NCBI GenBank assembly: GCA_945878845.1
Contig: CAMCUB010000008.1
Location: 1 to 64,000 of the forward strand
Source of the DNA: Erythrobacter sanguineus
GTDB lineage: Bacteria; Pseudomonadota; Alphaproteobacteria; Sphingomonadales; Sphingomonadaceae
Direction: 5' to 3'
DNA length: 64,000 nt
In this document: piece by piece, positions 28,418 through 36,912 of the stretch
How positions within the stretch are numbered: the stretch's first letter is position 1
Layout: every line of letters begins with the position of its first letter
Translations under genes and position numbers: made by a program
The notes under the pieces: model-generated
Databases searched by the model: none
Seen by the model: only the letters and a program-made list of their open reading frames with translations
Told to the model about the DNA's origin: nothing

Positions 28418-28801
28418 CTAGCATTGGGCGAGCTGGAACGAGGTCGCTTCGACGCCGATGTTCGAGATGATTTCGACCCGGATTTTGCCGCCGCGTGCGA
28501 AGATGTTGCGCACGCTGGAAATGTCACACAGCTTGCCGCGCAGCAGCTTGCGCGCGACGTTGGAATCGAGCGTGTCGTAGCCGGTCGGCGCGTCGACGAT
28601 GCTGACGATGATGGTGTCCTTGCCTTCGACCTTTGCCTCGACCCGCGCTTCGCCGAATTCGGACGGCAGCGACACCGTGCCGCGCCGATTGAAGAAGCCC
28701 GCTGCATCCTTGAGCGTTTCCTCAAGCGTGGCTGGCGGACCCAAAAGCGCGTCGCAGCCCGACAGGCTCAGCAGCGCAAGCGGAAGCAATGCGTGTTTCA
28801 T
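28418..28801 (-). CDS. Hypothetical lipoprotein
   Basis: 127 residues with a lipoprotein signal (ALLPLALLSLSGC, lipobox LSGC at Cys16). The mature part has two further Cys (KLCDIS and the C-terminal LAQC). No family recognised. Convergent with ubiG (7 bp apart). Confidence 0.65.
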   Translation of the reverse strand: MKHALLPLALLSLSGCDALLGPPATLEETLKDAAGFFNRRGTVSLPSEFGEARVEAKVEGKDTIIVSIVDAPTGYDTLDSNVARKLLRGKLCDISSVRNIFARGGKIRVEIISNIGVEATSFQLAQC

Positions 28802-28871
28802 CGTCCGACCCCCTGATCCTGGTTCAGCAGGGTTAATAGGCTGAGCCTATGAAGAAACCGTAGTCGCAGAC

Positions 28872-29909
28872 CTAGTTGGCCGGACAGTTTCGTCCCTTCA
28901 GCGGCCCGTCGCTGAACACGCCCGCCACGCCCGCCGCCTTGAGCATCGCGGCAAGCTTCACATCGCCGCAGCCCTTGCCCTTGGGGTCATCACCGGTCCG
29001 CAGCATCGGGGGGAGGAATTCGTTTTCGGGGCGGATCGTCCAGGCGTGCACCTGCAACCCTGCCGCTTTGGCATCGGCGACCAGCGTCGTCGGTGTGCCG
29101 TCGGGCCCGAGGATCATGCCCGCATAGGCCCCCACCGCATCGGCATATTTCGCCACTTCCACAAGCCCAGTGGGGGTCACCATCTCGGCATAGCGCATCG
29201 CGGGTTCGTCCGCAGGCCCGCCCAGCGGCTCGACCAGCAGCACCTGCTTGAAGCCCGGCGCGCGGGTCCGCAGGCGCTGGAGCGGGGCGACCTCGAAGCT
29301 CTGGATGAACACCGGGTCGGCGGGCGTGATGCCCAGCACCCGGAAATCGCGCAGCAGCAGGTCGACAAGGTCGATCCCGGCGTTCTGGAGCAGGAAGCCG
29401 GGGTGCTTGAGTTCGGGGTAGATCCCGATCCGCCGCCCGGTCTCGGCCTCCTTGGCGCGCACCAGCTTCATGATGTCGGCCAGCGTCGGCACCTGATAGA
29501 GCCCGTCGAAGCGCGCATTGCCGGGGCGGATCGCGGGGATGCGCTCCTTGGCGCGCAGGGTCTGCAATTCGGCGAGGGTGAAGTCCTCGGCAAACCAGCC
29601 GGCGATCTTCTGGCCGTCGATGGTCTTGTCGCGGCGGCGATCCTCGAATTCCTCGCGGCTCGCGACATCGGTGGTGCCCGACAGTTCGTTCTCGTGGCGC
29701 GCCACCAGCACCAGATCCTTGGTGGCGACCAGATCGGGCTCGATAAAGTCCGCGCCCTGATCGATCGCGCGCTCATAGGCGGCGAGCGTATGCTCGGGCC
29801 GCTCGGCGCTCGCCCCGCGGTGGGCGATGATCAGCATGTCGCCGTCTTGCGCGCTGGCCGCCACGGGCGTCAGCACGGCAAGCGCGATCAGAGCAAGGCT
29901 GCGGACCAT
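28872..29909 (-). CDS. Periplasmic glycerophosphodiester phosphodiesterase
   Basis: 345 residues with a signal peptide ending ASAQDG. It is a GDPD TIM barrel with IIAHRGASAERPEHTLAAYERAI (catalytic HRG...), ADFIEPDLVATKDLVLVARHENEL (metal Glu/Asp and second His) and YPELKHP. It matches GlpQ-type periplasmic enzymes that release glycerol-3-phosphate and an alcohol from glycerophosphodiesters. It lies directly downstream of the interrupted ArsC-like gene and in the same direction; the two overlap by 22 bp, so the island insertion probably altered its transcription. Confidence 0.9.
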   Translation of the reverse strand: MVRSLALIALAVLTPVAASAQDGDMLIIAHRGASAERPEHTLAAYERAIDQGADFIEPDLVATKDLVLVARHENELSGTTDVASREEFEDRRRDKTIDGQKIAGWFAEDFTLAELQTLRAKERIPAIRPGNARFDGLYQVPTLADIMKLVRAKEAETGRRIGIYPELKHPGFLLQNAGIDLVDLLLRDFRVLGITPADPVFIQSFEVAPLQRLRTRAPGFKQVLLVEPLGGPADEPAMRYAEMVTPTGLVEVAKYADAVGAYAGMILGPDGTPTTLVADAKAAGLQVHAWTIRPENEFLPPMLRTGDDPKGKGCGDVKLAAMLKAAGVAGVFSDGPLKGRNCPAN

Positions 29910-30207
29910 TCTTCTTCCTTGAAACCGACCAGCACGCCGTGGGCATGTTCCACGATCGGCCGCTTGATGATGCTGGGCTGCTGGACGAGCAATGCGACGG
30001 CGGTGTGACTGTCGGCGGCGCGGGCCTTGTCTTCCTCCGAAAGCGCGCGGAAGGTCGTGCCCTTGCGGTTCACCACGAGGTCAAGCCCGGCGGCCGCGAT
30101 CCAGCCTGCGACCCGCTCGTGCTCCGCCCCTTCCTTCTTGTAGTCGTGGAAGGTGTAGGCCTTGCCCTTCGCATTAAGCCACACGCGCGCCTTCTTGACC
30201 GTGTCGC
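29888..30207 (-). pseudogene. ArsC/Spx-like reductase, 3' part left of the island
   Basis: From DTVKKARVWLNAKG onward this is the body of an ArsC/Spx-family thioredoxin-fold protein: FHDYKKEG, NRKGTTFRALSEEDK, PSIIKRPIV, VGFKEEEW. The N-terminal strand and active-site Cys are missing: the sequence before D now comes from the island (TTIPVS), with Ser where GIPNC should end in Cys. The missing piece MTIHLYGIPNC is found at 53022-53054, beyond the island. A GTG in the island could still start a Cys-less product, but the host gene is disrupted. Confidence 0.9.
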
Positions 30208-30227
30208 TCACCGGTATAGTTGTACAC
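30201..30227. other. attL of the serine-recombinase island
   Basis: The host-derived gtg (30201-30203) meets a 4-bp core tcgc (30204-30207) shared with attR. The island half then carries the arm atagttgtacac (30216-30227), the reverse complement of the arm in attR. Confidence 0.88.
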
Positions 30228-30285
30228 ACAAAAAATTCCGTTACGCTGCGTTTTCCAAGCGCAAGTTCTACAGGCTTCACGTTAC

Positions 30286-31962
30286 ATGTTTCAATCAGCC
30301 ATTTTGTATGCCCGTTTCAGCTCAACCGAACAGGCCAAAGGTTTCTCGCTTGAACGCCAGCTTAGCGAAGGCCGAAGCTATATTACAAAGAACGGGTGGC
30401 AGCTTGAAAAGGAAATTGCCGACCAAGGCAAAAGTGCATTCCATGGCTACCATCGCGCAGAGGGCTCCGAACTCTACAAATTTGAGCAGGAAGCAAAAAG
30501 CGGGCAGCATTCAGGCAAAGTGTTGGTTGTCGAAAATATCGACAGGCTGAGCCGCGAAGGGCCAAAGATCGCTGCTCAACTTATTTGGTCATTAAACGAG
30601 CGTGGTGTCTCGGTTGCGACAACCCACGACAACCAAATTTACAGGGCAGGAAGCACCGGCAACGACATGATGGAAATGTTCTCCATCATTATAAAAGGAC
30701 AGCTATCCTACGAAGAGTCATTCAAAAAGAGTGAACGCTCAAAATCATCTTGGACAAACCGCCACGAGAAGATCCGCCAAGGCAGCAAAGCTACGACAGC
30801 GATCAGAGCCCCATCTTGGATCGATAAAAAAGATGGCGTTTACGTCCTTAATGCGTACCGGACTAAGGTGCTAAACGAGATTTTCGATCTTTATCTTGAT
30901 GGCGTCGGCATAGCCATAATCACTCAAATGCTCAACAGCCGCAAAGAGCCTGTATGGGCTGTGCGGAAGCGTGATGGCGAGGGAGGTTGGCATGTGCCGT
31001 ACGTGCATCGCCTGCTCACCAAGAGAGCTGTCCTCGGTGAATACATAACGCTGGGTGGGGAAACACTCGCAAGCGACTATTTCCCGCAAGCTGTCAGCGC
31101 AGAAAAATTCAATCGGGTTCAAACTGCCTTGAAATCAAAAAGCCGGACGGGAGGCCATGCATACAAGCGCCTATCGAACTTGCTTTCCGGGCTTGTAATT
31201 TGCGGTGCATGTGGAGGCAATGCAGCCTACGAGAACAAAGGGACGAACGACATTCACCATACAAAAAAGAACGGTGAACGAGTGACCTACAAAAGGCGGC
31301 ATTATGAACGCCTTCGCTGCAACAACGCCCGGAGAAAACATAAGTGTTCGAACAACGCCCTGTACGACTACAAATTGGTTGAAAGCTGCATTTTGGATAA
31401 CCTTGGCGCACTGCTCGTTGAGGAGGAAACGAGTGATAAGCGGGCAAACATTTACAGAGAGCAGATCGCTGAAATCACTCGCCAGATCGACGTGCAATCA
31501 AAAAGACTCGACCATCTGATTGATGCCTTAGCTGAAGGTAGCAAGACTGTTACAGCTCGCATAGTGGCTCTCGAAACAGAAATTGTAGAACTCAGCAAGG
31601 CGCTTGATGATGCAAAAATCAAGGCTGATACAGAGGCTGCTGAACCTTCAAAGGTAAGCCAAATTGAAATCGTAGAGGCTCTACGGACTGAAATCAATGA
31701 TCCGGACGAGGACAAGCGTTTCCTTGCACGAAGCAAGGTAAACGCGGCGCTTAAACGCATTATCGATACGATCTATCTTGGCGAAGGCGGAAACTTCTTT
31801 GTTTTCGGCGATGACAAAGACATTTGGATCATGTTCGATAACGACGGGGTTGATACGATGGTAAAACATAGGCGCGATGCACTTGAGCGTTCAGCTCTTC
31901 TCGCTTCACCTGACACGGGGCGCTTGTCAAAATACGACCTCTCAGTGCCTCGGCGTTGGTAA
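30286..31962 (+). CDS. Large serine recombinase (island integrase)
   Basis: 558 residues from ATG 30286. The resolvase-type catalytic domain opens AILYARFSSTEQAKGFSLERQ, with the nucleophile S12 in the YxRxS motif, and continues VLVVENIDRLSREGP. The recombinase domain spans about 150-270, the zinc ribbon has C306-x2-C309 and C345-x8-C354, and a long coiled coil (about 380-460) follows. This is the architecture of phiC31-type integrases, which cut attB and attP at a central dinucleotide. Its gene touches attL, so it is the enzyme that placed this island. Full length, no broken motifs. Confidence 0.93.
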   Translation: MFQSAILYARFSSTEQAKGFSLERQLSEGRSYITKNGWQLEKEIADQGKSAFHGYHRAEGSELYKFEQEAKSGQHSGKVLVVENIDRLSREGPKIAAQLIWSLNERGVSVATTHDNQIYRAGSTGNDMMEMFSIIIKGQLSYEESFKKSERSKSSWTNRHEKIRQGSKATTAIRAPSWIDKKDGVYVLNAYRTKVLNEIFDLYLDGVGIAIITQMLNSRKEPVWAVRKRDGEGGWHVPYVHRLLTKRAVLGEYITLGGETLASDYFPQAVSAEKFNRVQTALKSKSRTGGHAYKRLSNLLSGLVICGACGGNAAYENKGTNDIHHTKKNGERVTYKRRHYERLRCNNARRKHKCSNNALYDYKLVESCILDNLGALLVEEETSDKRANIYREQIAEITRQIDVQSKRLDHLIDALAEGSKTVTARIVALETEIVELSKALDDAKIKADTEAAEPSKVSQIEIVEALRTEINDPDEDKRFLARSKVNAALKRIIDTIYLGEGGNFFVFGDDKDIWIMFDNDGVDTMVKHRRDALERSALLASPDTGRLSKYDLSVPRRW

Positions 31963-32187
31963 GCTCCTACCTTTTGTCCGATAGCATAAATTGATCTAAC
32001 CTAGGCACCGTTTGAGCGCCTTAAGATGGCGTCAAATCTGCGTTTTGCGGGTCCTACAGACAGCCAAGACAGATTTGGCAGCCTTGGGTAGCGGGCATAC
32101 ATCGAAATAGGCTCGCCCCAGCTCAAGTGGTCAAGCTGGGGATAGTCTAAACCAAGGCGATAGCGAAAGCCTGTGACCTGCGCTTAG

Positions 32188-32556
32188 CTACTTCCAGCCA
32201 TTCAGATAGCCACCCAGCAGCGCGAGCGCGACTACTATTCCGAGGCTGGTGCCGACAACAATCTTTGCCCACTTTTTAAAAGCTACTGGATTCTGCTCAT
32301 AAAAGGGCTTGATGAGGTTGTACGCAAACACAAAAGTGAATGCCGTAATTTTCCAAGATAGGACGGTCATGTGGTAAAGCAGCGAGAAAAAGCCCTCGAT
32401 CACTCCTCCGCCGCCAGCGCCCTTTGCGGCCCTTTTCTGATCCTTGTAAAATTTGTTTTGGGCTTTGGTCTGTTTTTCGATGGCAGCGAGCTGCTTACAA
32501 TTTGGACACGGCGCATACGTGGTCGATTTATTGTAACCACACTTGCATATCGGCAT
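32188..32556 (-). CDS. Small zinc-ribbon membrane protein
   Basis: 122 residues from ATG 32556, preceded by AGGGGG. The N-terminal CKCGYNKSTTYAPCPNC is a four-Cys zinc ribbon. A basic linker follows, then two hydrophobic segments (SLLYHMTVLSWKITAFTFVFAYNLI and VVGTSLGIVVALALLGGYL; shown in part). Function unknown. Confidence 0.6.
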   Translation of the reverse strand: MPICKCGYNKSTTYAPCPNCKQLAAIEKQTKAQNKFYKDQKRAAKGAGGGGVIEGFFSLLYHMTVLSWKITAFTFVFAYNLIKPFYEQNPVAFKKWAKIVVGTSLGIVVALALLGGYLNGWK

Positions 32557-32884
32557 ATCATCCCCCTGCATATGCGGGGAGGTCTGTACGATCCGAATGG
32601 CCTCCCCAAGTTGAAGAGGCACCGGTCGAAGCCGGGTGTTAGGAACCCTGCGTAGCCACAAGGCGCTGCCGCTTTTGGGCAGAACCTTGGACATATGCGA
32701 CAGCCACCCGGCCAGAATATCTCTGACCGGCTGCTACTTACTGAGGTTCCTACGCCTCACAGCCGGGACTGACCGGTCTGCCAGCCCACAATGCGGAATT
32801 CGACGCGACAGAGCAATCGTTAACTATGCCCTCGCTCCCCTTTCAGGCCGCGAGTGACGCATTTGCGCATAAATAACTGTAGAT
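32557..32884. other. Intergenic stretch in the island, nothing recognised
   Basis: About 330 bp between the zinc-ribbon gene and a small + strand gene. It presumably holds both promoters. Short inverted repeats around 32710-32735 (ccggccag...ctgaccgg) are imperfect. Confidence 0.4.
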
Positions 32885-33070
32885 ATGAGATTTTTTGAAT
32901 TCAGCACGATCAAACCCACCAAACCCTTGAGCCCTGCCGAGGCCCGCGTTGCCGCGCTCAAACGGAACGTCGAAACGGGCAAGGCGGCGCTCCAACGGGA
33001 AAAAGACGTGCAACGGATGGCGAGAGATCGCGAAGCACAGCGCAAGGCCCAGCAACGACGCACAGGCTGA
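32885..33070 (+). CDS. Small basic coiled-coil protein
   Basis: 61 residues, MRFFEFSTIKPTKPLSPAEA followed by a highly charged helix rich in Lys, Arg, Glu and Gln (KRNVETGKAALQREKDVQRM). Short proteins of this pattern recur on alphaproteobacterial mobile elements, without known function. There is no strong ribosome site. Confidence 0.45.
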   Translation: MRFFEFSTIKPTKPLSPAEARVAALKRNVETGKAALQREKDVQRMARDREAQRKAQQRRTG

Positions 33071-33297
33071 CCATTGCAGCTATGCCTGTCTCGCCACGTG
33101 CACGGCCTGCGTCGAACCCCGCAATTTCAGTGCGAAAACCCACTGATTCACGCTGATCCGGCATCTCATTGGCACACCAATTATCTTGATTGTCTCAATG
33201 AAAATGGCCTCAACGGCCTGATTTTCAGCCATTTCCGGTAGGAAGGCCATTGGCCCTGACACTACGCTCCTTGAGTGAACAAAAAGGAGCCAAGTAC

Positions 33298-33690
33298 ATG
33301 AACCAGTTAGCAAAATTTACCTTCAAGACGCTGGCCAAGCCTGCGCAAGTCGATCCCATTGAGCGGCGTCGCGAGAAGATCATTGCCGCCATTGAAGTGC
33401 AGAAGCTTGTACTGGCCGCGGCATTGAAGGGCGAGACTTTTACCGTGCCTGCCAAGGTTGAAGGCAAATCTGCCAAGGCGGTACGAGCATGGTTCGTGGC
33501 ACAAGACGGCGGCTACTATGTGCAGTGCCGCTACGGCGCACGGCCATTGCTGCTCAATGCCACCAACAACGCGGTGTTCGTCAACAAGCTGGAGGAAGTA
33601 GCCGCCGTGCTCACTGCCTTTGCCGCTGCCGCCAAAGCCGGTGAACTGGACAAGGCCATCGCTGCCGTTGCTGAAAAGAAGAAGGCATGA
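33298..33690 (+). CDS. DUF6641-like protein
   Basis: 130 residues from ATG 33298, chosen for AAAAAGGAG 8 nt upstream. The pattern DPIERRREKIIAAIEVQ, then VRAWFVAQDGGYYVQCRYGARPL and a C-terminal AAAKAGELDKAIAAV fits the DUF6641 family found on phages and mobile islands. It is first of four genes with overlapping stops and starts (33298-34356), so they form one translation-coupled operon. Confidence 0.65.
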   Translation: MNQLAKFTFKTLAKPAQVDPIERRREKIIAAIEVQKLVLAAALKGETFTVPAKVEGKSAKAVRAWFVAQDGGYYVQCRYGARPLLLNATNNAVFVNKLEEVAAVLTAFAAAAKAGELDKAIAAVAEKKKA

Positions 33691-33896
33691 CGTACATAGA
33701 TCAATTCCGAGCCTGGGTGCGCCTCTCACCCACTCAAAGCTGCACCGTGGTCATCGATGCCTTCAGCGAAGAACGGGCAAGGCAGTGCATCGAAGATGAG
33801 TTTGGCCAAGGCTGCATCCTGTTCATGGCACGGCGAAAGCCCGAATTCGTCATCGCAGAGCGTGAACAGGCACGTGAGCGGGAGGCAGGGAAATGA
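33687..33896 (+). CDS. Small hypothetical protein, paralogue of the next gene
   Basis: 69 residues; its ATG overlaps the previous stop (ATGA). FRAWVRLSPTQSCTVVIDA...EFGQGC resembles FRLWVRLPNGTTTHTIVIAD...LFGAGN of the next protein, with matching spacing, so the two arose by duplication. Function unknown. Confidence 0.6.
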   Translation: MTYIDQFRAWVRLSPTQSCTVVIDAFSEERARQCIEDEFGQGCILFMARRKPEFVIAEREQAREREAGK

Positions 33897-34042
33897 AGCA
33901 GTTCCGCCTGTGGGTTCGCCTTCCCAACGGCACCACCACTCATACCATTGTTATCGCCGACAATGACCTTGCAGCTAAGCAACTTGGTGCGGCCCTTTTT
34001 GGAGCTGGCAACGTGCTTAACCACACGCGGGTCAGCTCATGA
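33893..34042 (+). CDS. 49-residue hypothetical protein, paralogue of the previous gene
   Basis: The frame runs from ATG 33893 (overlapping the previous stop as ATGA) to TGA 34040-34042, which overlaps the next start. It begins MKQFRLWVRLPNGTTTHTIV. The size is small, but the overlaps on both sides and the resemblance to the preceding protein support a real gene. Confidence 0.6.
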   Translation: MKQFRLWVRLPNGTTTHTIVIADNDLAAKQLGAALFGAGNVLNHTRVSS

Positions 34043-34356
34043 CGGCGGCAAAGATAGCAGCGCTCAATGACGCTGCCCGCACTTCGTTTATTGGTTGCCG
34101 CATTGTTGTTACAAACGGCATCGCCGCCATCAACGATCTCGATGGCTTATATGCCAAGGTGCAAGCCTTCACGGCATTCACCGATAGCAATGATCCATAT
34201 GGCGAGCACGATTTTGGTGCCATCGAGCATGAGGGGCAAATGGTGTTCTGGAAGTTCGACTACTACGATGCCGACCTGCTCATGCACTCACTCGACGCCA
34301 GCGATCCTGCTGTGACATGCCGTGTGCTCACGATCATGCTCGGGTCAGAGTATTAG
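34039..34356 (+). CDS. DUF3768-family protein
   Basis: 105 residues, start overlapping the previous stop. It contains RIVVTNGIAAI, VQAFTAFTDSNDPYGEHDFGAIE, VFWKFDYYDADL and a closing PAVTCRVLTIMLGSEY, the full DUF3768 pattern. This family is common on alphaproteobacterial plasmids and islands; function unknown. Its stop overlaps the convergent gene's stop. Confidence 0.85.
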   Translation: MTAAKIAALNDAARTSFIGCRIVVTNGIAAINDLDGLYAKVQAFTAFTDSNDPYGEHDFGAIEHEGQMVFWKFDYYDADLLMHSLDASDPAVTCRVLTIMLGSEY

Positions 34357-34958
34357 TCGCGAGGTACTTTGACGTTGCTATTAGGGCGGGTGTTAACAGC
34401 TGCGGGCGGCAATTCACCGGGCTCCCGAAGCCAAAGCTGTGCTGCCTGCTGCGCCGTAAATGCTTCCCCGCCATGCCGCTGATTGAGTTGGCCCATGATC
34501 AAAAGGACAACATGGTCTGGGGCAACGTCAGGGCTAATGGGCGTTTGATGGCGATACTGATGGTCGTTCCCCGTGCTGCCAGTGCGCCACCACAGCCAAC
34601 CTTGCGTAGCAGTAGGATCGAAGACTTCGTTGTCGGTATCCACCCAGAAGTAGACGCGACCATCGACCTCGCAGAGCCCGCACCGGTTATGCCGTTGTAA
34701 GTTTGCAGTAGCGACACTCCCCATTGCCACGATGGGCTTCTGCGGGCGAGATGTCTCAGGCGTTGCAGACCAACCGGGCGAGCGGTGGCTGAGAGCAGGC
34801 AGCACACAGGTCAGCTTGAAGATCAACCGGCTCAAGTACCCTTGCACGATGCGATCCTTTGCCAGCGTCTGACCTTCGTCGTCGTCTCGGCAATAGCGAT
34901 TTTCAAAGCTTTCCCGACTGCCGAGAAAATAGTGCCTGTCTGCATCTGTCCACGGCAT
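34353..34958 (-). CDS. Hypothetical protein
   Basis: 201 residues from ATG 34958 with a GGAGG site 6 nt upstream. The middle part NRCGLCEVDGRVYFWVDTDN with a Trp-rich follow-up (TQGWLWWRTG) looks like a folded domain; the C-terminus is Pro/Asn-rich. No family recognised. Convergent with the DUF3768 gene. Confidence 0.55.
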   Translation of the reverse strand: MPWTDADRHYFLGSRESFENRYCRDDDEGQTLAKDRIVQGYLSRLIFKLTCVLPALSHRSPGWSATPETSRPQKPIVAMGSVATANLQRHNRCGLCEVDGRVYFWVDTDNEVFDPTATQGWLWWRTGSTGNDHQYRHQTPISPDVAPDHVVLLIMGQLNQRHGGEAFTAQQAAQLWLREPGELPPAAVNTRPNSNVKVPRD

Positions 34959-35259
34959 ACAGCCTCCAGCTTCGATCTTGATTCGTTTGAATTAGCTACA
35001 CCAAGCCCGATGACCGAGGAAGCTTCCGCGCTAAACAGCGCATAGGAGGTGGTGTTAGAGCAAAACGGCCATGGCCACGGTTCTCCGCATGTGCTGAAAA
35101 TTGCACAGCAGATTTTCTGCCAGCACATATGCCTTTCGCTAGCTCAACGTTGCCCCTGAACGTAATGTGTTAAAATGGAAATCTGACCTGATTTTATCGG
35201 CCAGATAATAGGCCGGATTTGCCGCCAAAGCATAAATAGTTGCAAAGGAATATGCAGCT
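34959..35259. other. Divergent promoter region
   Basis: About 300 bp between a leftward and a rightward gene. It contains the imperfect palindrome atcggccagataataggccggat (35196-35218, arms ggcc) shortly before the HUH-type gene. It could be an operator or part of a nicking origin; this is not established. Confidence 0.35.
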
Positions 35260-35952
35260 ATGGATTGGGGCAAGAAACTCGCAGCGGACGCGATCACAAA
35301 GATCATCAAGGGACCATACGACATCACCGGCGTGCTTGCGTTCAAGGACGGTGATCGCATGTGCCATAAGACCGCGATAAAGCTTATGGCGACTTTTTGG
35401 CATAGAGCGGATCGCGTCTTTTTTGGCAAGGCTGCCGACAATGGCTACGGCATCAACCGTCTCTGCTTCTTGGAATTCGGAAAGAGCCAGAAGTGCATCC
35501 ACATGCACTTTGTCGCGCAGTCAATGATCGATCCAGTGGCATTCTCTGCGATCTTGAACGTGCTATGGAATATGCTCAATGAGGACACCGCAGAGCTGTC
35601 AAAAAACTGGATCACGCCCATTCACGACAAGCTTGCCGTGGCGGAATATGTCACCAAGGAAATGTGGCGCTTCCGGGACGATGCAAACGTCCTAAACTGT
35701 GACCATCACAACCTCGACGCCAAGGCATATAAGTCATTCGATGCCGAAGCCCGAATGGTACGTTTAGCAAACCACATAGACGCTGATTTGCTTGAGCAGG
35801 CGCTGGACAAGGTTCCCGTGCACGTGATCTTGATCCGGGAACAGTTCAAAGCTCGTCAGAAAACCAAGGCAGCTAAGGATCGCAAGCGGGCACAGCGCAT
35901 AGAACCCACCATGGCATCACTCAGGCAAACTCTTTTATCACGGCACTCTTAA
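35260..35952 (+). CDS. Putative HUH-type Rep-like endonuclease
   Basis: 230 residues, AAAGGA about 10 nt upstream. The motif His-hydrophobic-His occurs as HMH (H81, H83) in QKCIHMHFVAQ, and a candidate catalytic Tyr-x-x-Lys as YVTK (Y130, K133) about 47 residues later, in the order and spacing of single-Tyr HUH nucleases. The upstream TGVLAFKDG strand could be motif I, and a basic C-terminus (KARQKTKAAKDRKRAQR) may bind DNA. In known families such enzymes nick origins for rolling-circle replication, transfer or transposition. The assignment is by motif only; no family name can be given. Confidence 0.5.
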   Translation: MDWGKKLAADAITKIIKGPYDITGVLAFKDGDRMCHKTAIKLMATFWHRADRVFFGKAADNGYGINRLCFLEFGKSQKCIHMHFVAQSMIDPVAFSAILNVLWNMLNEDTAELSKNWITPIHDKLAVAEYVTKEMWRFRDDANVLNCDHHNLDAKAYKSFDAEARMVRLANHIDADLLEQALDKVPVHVILIREQFKARQKTKAAKDRKRAQRIEPTMASLRQTLLSRHS

Positions 35953-36286
35953 ACGCACTCATCAAGGCTCAATTTCAGGCATCCCCATAGGCATTCACTA
36001 AGGCAACGGTAGAGGTCGAATTGCTAGGCATACGACGCTCCTTCGGCATTCATCATGGCACATCGTTATGGCTCAACATTCTAGGCACTTAGGGTAGGTT
36101 GTGGACGTTTCCACCGCCTATCCTCGTTATACAATAAACAACAACACACTCCCTACATATCAAACACTATGAACCACAATGAACACACATTGATCCAACA
36201 TACGCTCACACATGGCATCATATGCCAAACACGCCTTCAAACGCATTCCCTAAGCGTTTCGCAGCGCATTTTATATAAATACCCAT
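35953..36286. other. G-poor, repeat-bearing non-coding region
   Basis: About 330 bp after the HUH-type gene. From about 36110 to 36230 the + strand is very rich in A and C and poor in G (caataaacaacaacacac, catatcaaacactatg). Short ggcatt/ggcata/ggcaca words recur at 35980-36075. Such strand bias is seen near single-strand origins, but no iteron array is clear. Confidence 0.4.
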
Positions 36287-36580
36287 ATGACGCATATTGA
36301 ACAAACTTATCGCATTTTACGCCAAGCAGGGCTCACTACAACACGACAGGCGTTCAGCCGGGAGTACGTGGGCAAGAACCAGAACTGGTTTGCATACCAA
36401 GCACACATGAAGCGCGACTTCTCCATAGCAGGTGCCATCAACTGCCTACGCTCTATACGCTTTCAAAAGCAGCGTGACGCAGCGTTAGACGTTGTGCAGA
36501 TATGTGCATTGGGGGAAGCAGAGGGCTTATTGCTTGAGCATCTTAATGAACGTTATTGCGTAGCCGACATATGTGCATGA
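36287..36580 (+). CDS. Conserved hypothetical small protein (possibly DUF6626)
   Basis: 97 residues. THIEQTYRILRQAGLTTTRQ, FSREYVGKNQNWFAYQAHMK and RDFSIAGAINCLRSIR fit short proteins of about 70-100 residues that recur on proteobacterial islands. The DUF number is recalled, not certain. Function unknown. Confidence 0.6.
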   Translation: MTHIEQTYRILRQAGLTTTRQAFSREYVGKNQNWFAYQAHMKRDFSIAGAINCLRSIRFQKQRDAALDVVQICALGEAEGLLLEHLNERYCVADICA

Positions 36581-36684
36581 TTGGCATCTTCCGGCTCAGC
36601 TAAGGCGTTATAAGCAAGGGGTCCGACAGGGCGCAACTAGCCTTTCAGGTTGGCAGGTGCTATGTACGCCTCGGAGGTAGATCG

Positions 36685-36912
36685 ATGTCCAAGAAGGGTC
36701 AGCACGTTGTTCGCAGCGCCTCGGGCGGGTGGGCTGTTAAAAAGGCAGGTGCCACAAAGGCGACAAGCATTCACAGGACCCAAGAGGAAGCCGTGAAAGC
36801 AGCCAACACCATCGCACGGAATCAGAAGACCGAAGTCTACATCCACGGGAAAGACGGGCGAATCCGTGAGCGCAATTCGTTCGGCAATGATCCATTTCCG
36901 CCGAAAGGTTGA
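36685..36912 (+). CDS. DUF2188-family protein
   Basis: 75 residues with GGAGGT upstream. HVVRSASGGWAVKKAGATKA, HRTQEEAVKAANTIARNQ and the closing IHGKDGRIRERNSFGNDPFPPK are the DUF2188 pattern over its full length. Function unknown; the family is often found beside phage and defence genes. The following gene starts over its stop codon. Confidence 0.88.
   Translation: MSKKGQHVVRSASGGWAVKKAGATKATSIHRTQEEAVKAANTIARNQKTEVYIHGKDGRIRERNSFGNDPFPPKG

Noticed and set aside
35953..36286. Iteron-type replication origin
   Set aside because: Short words recur but not at regular spacing; kept only as a composition anomaly.
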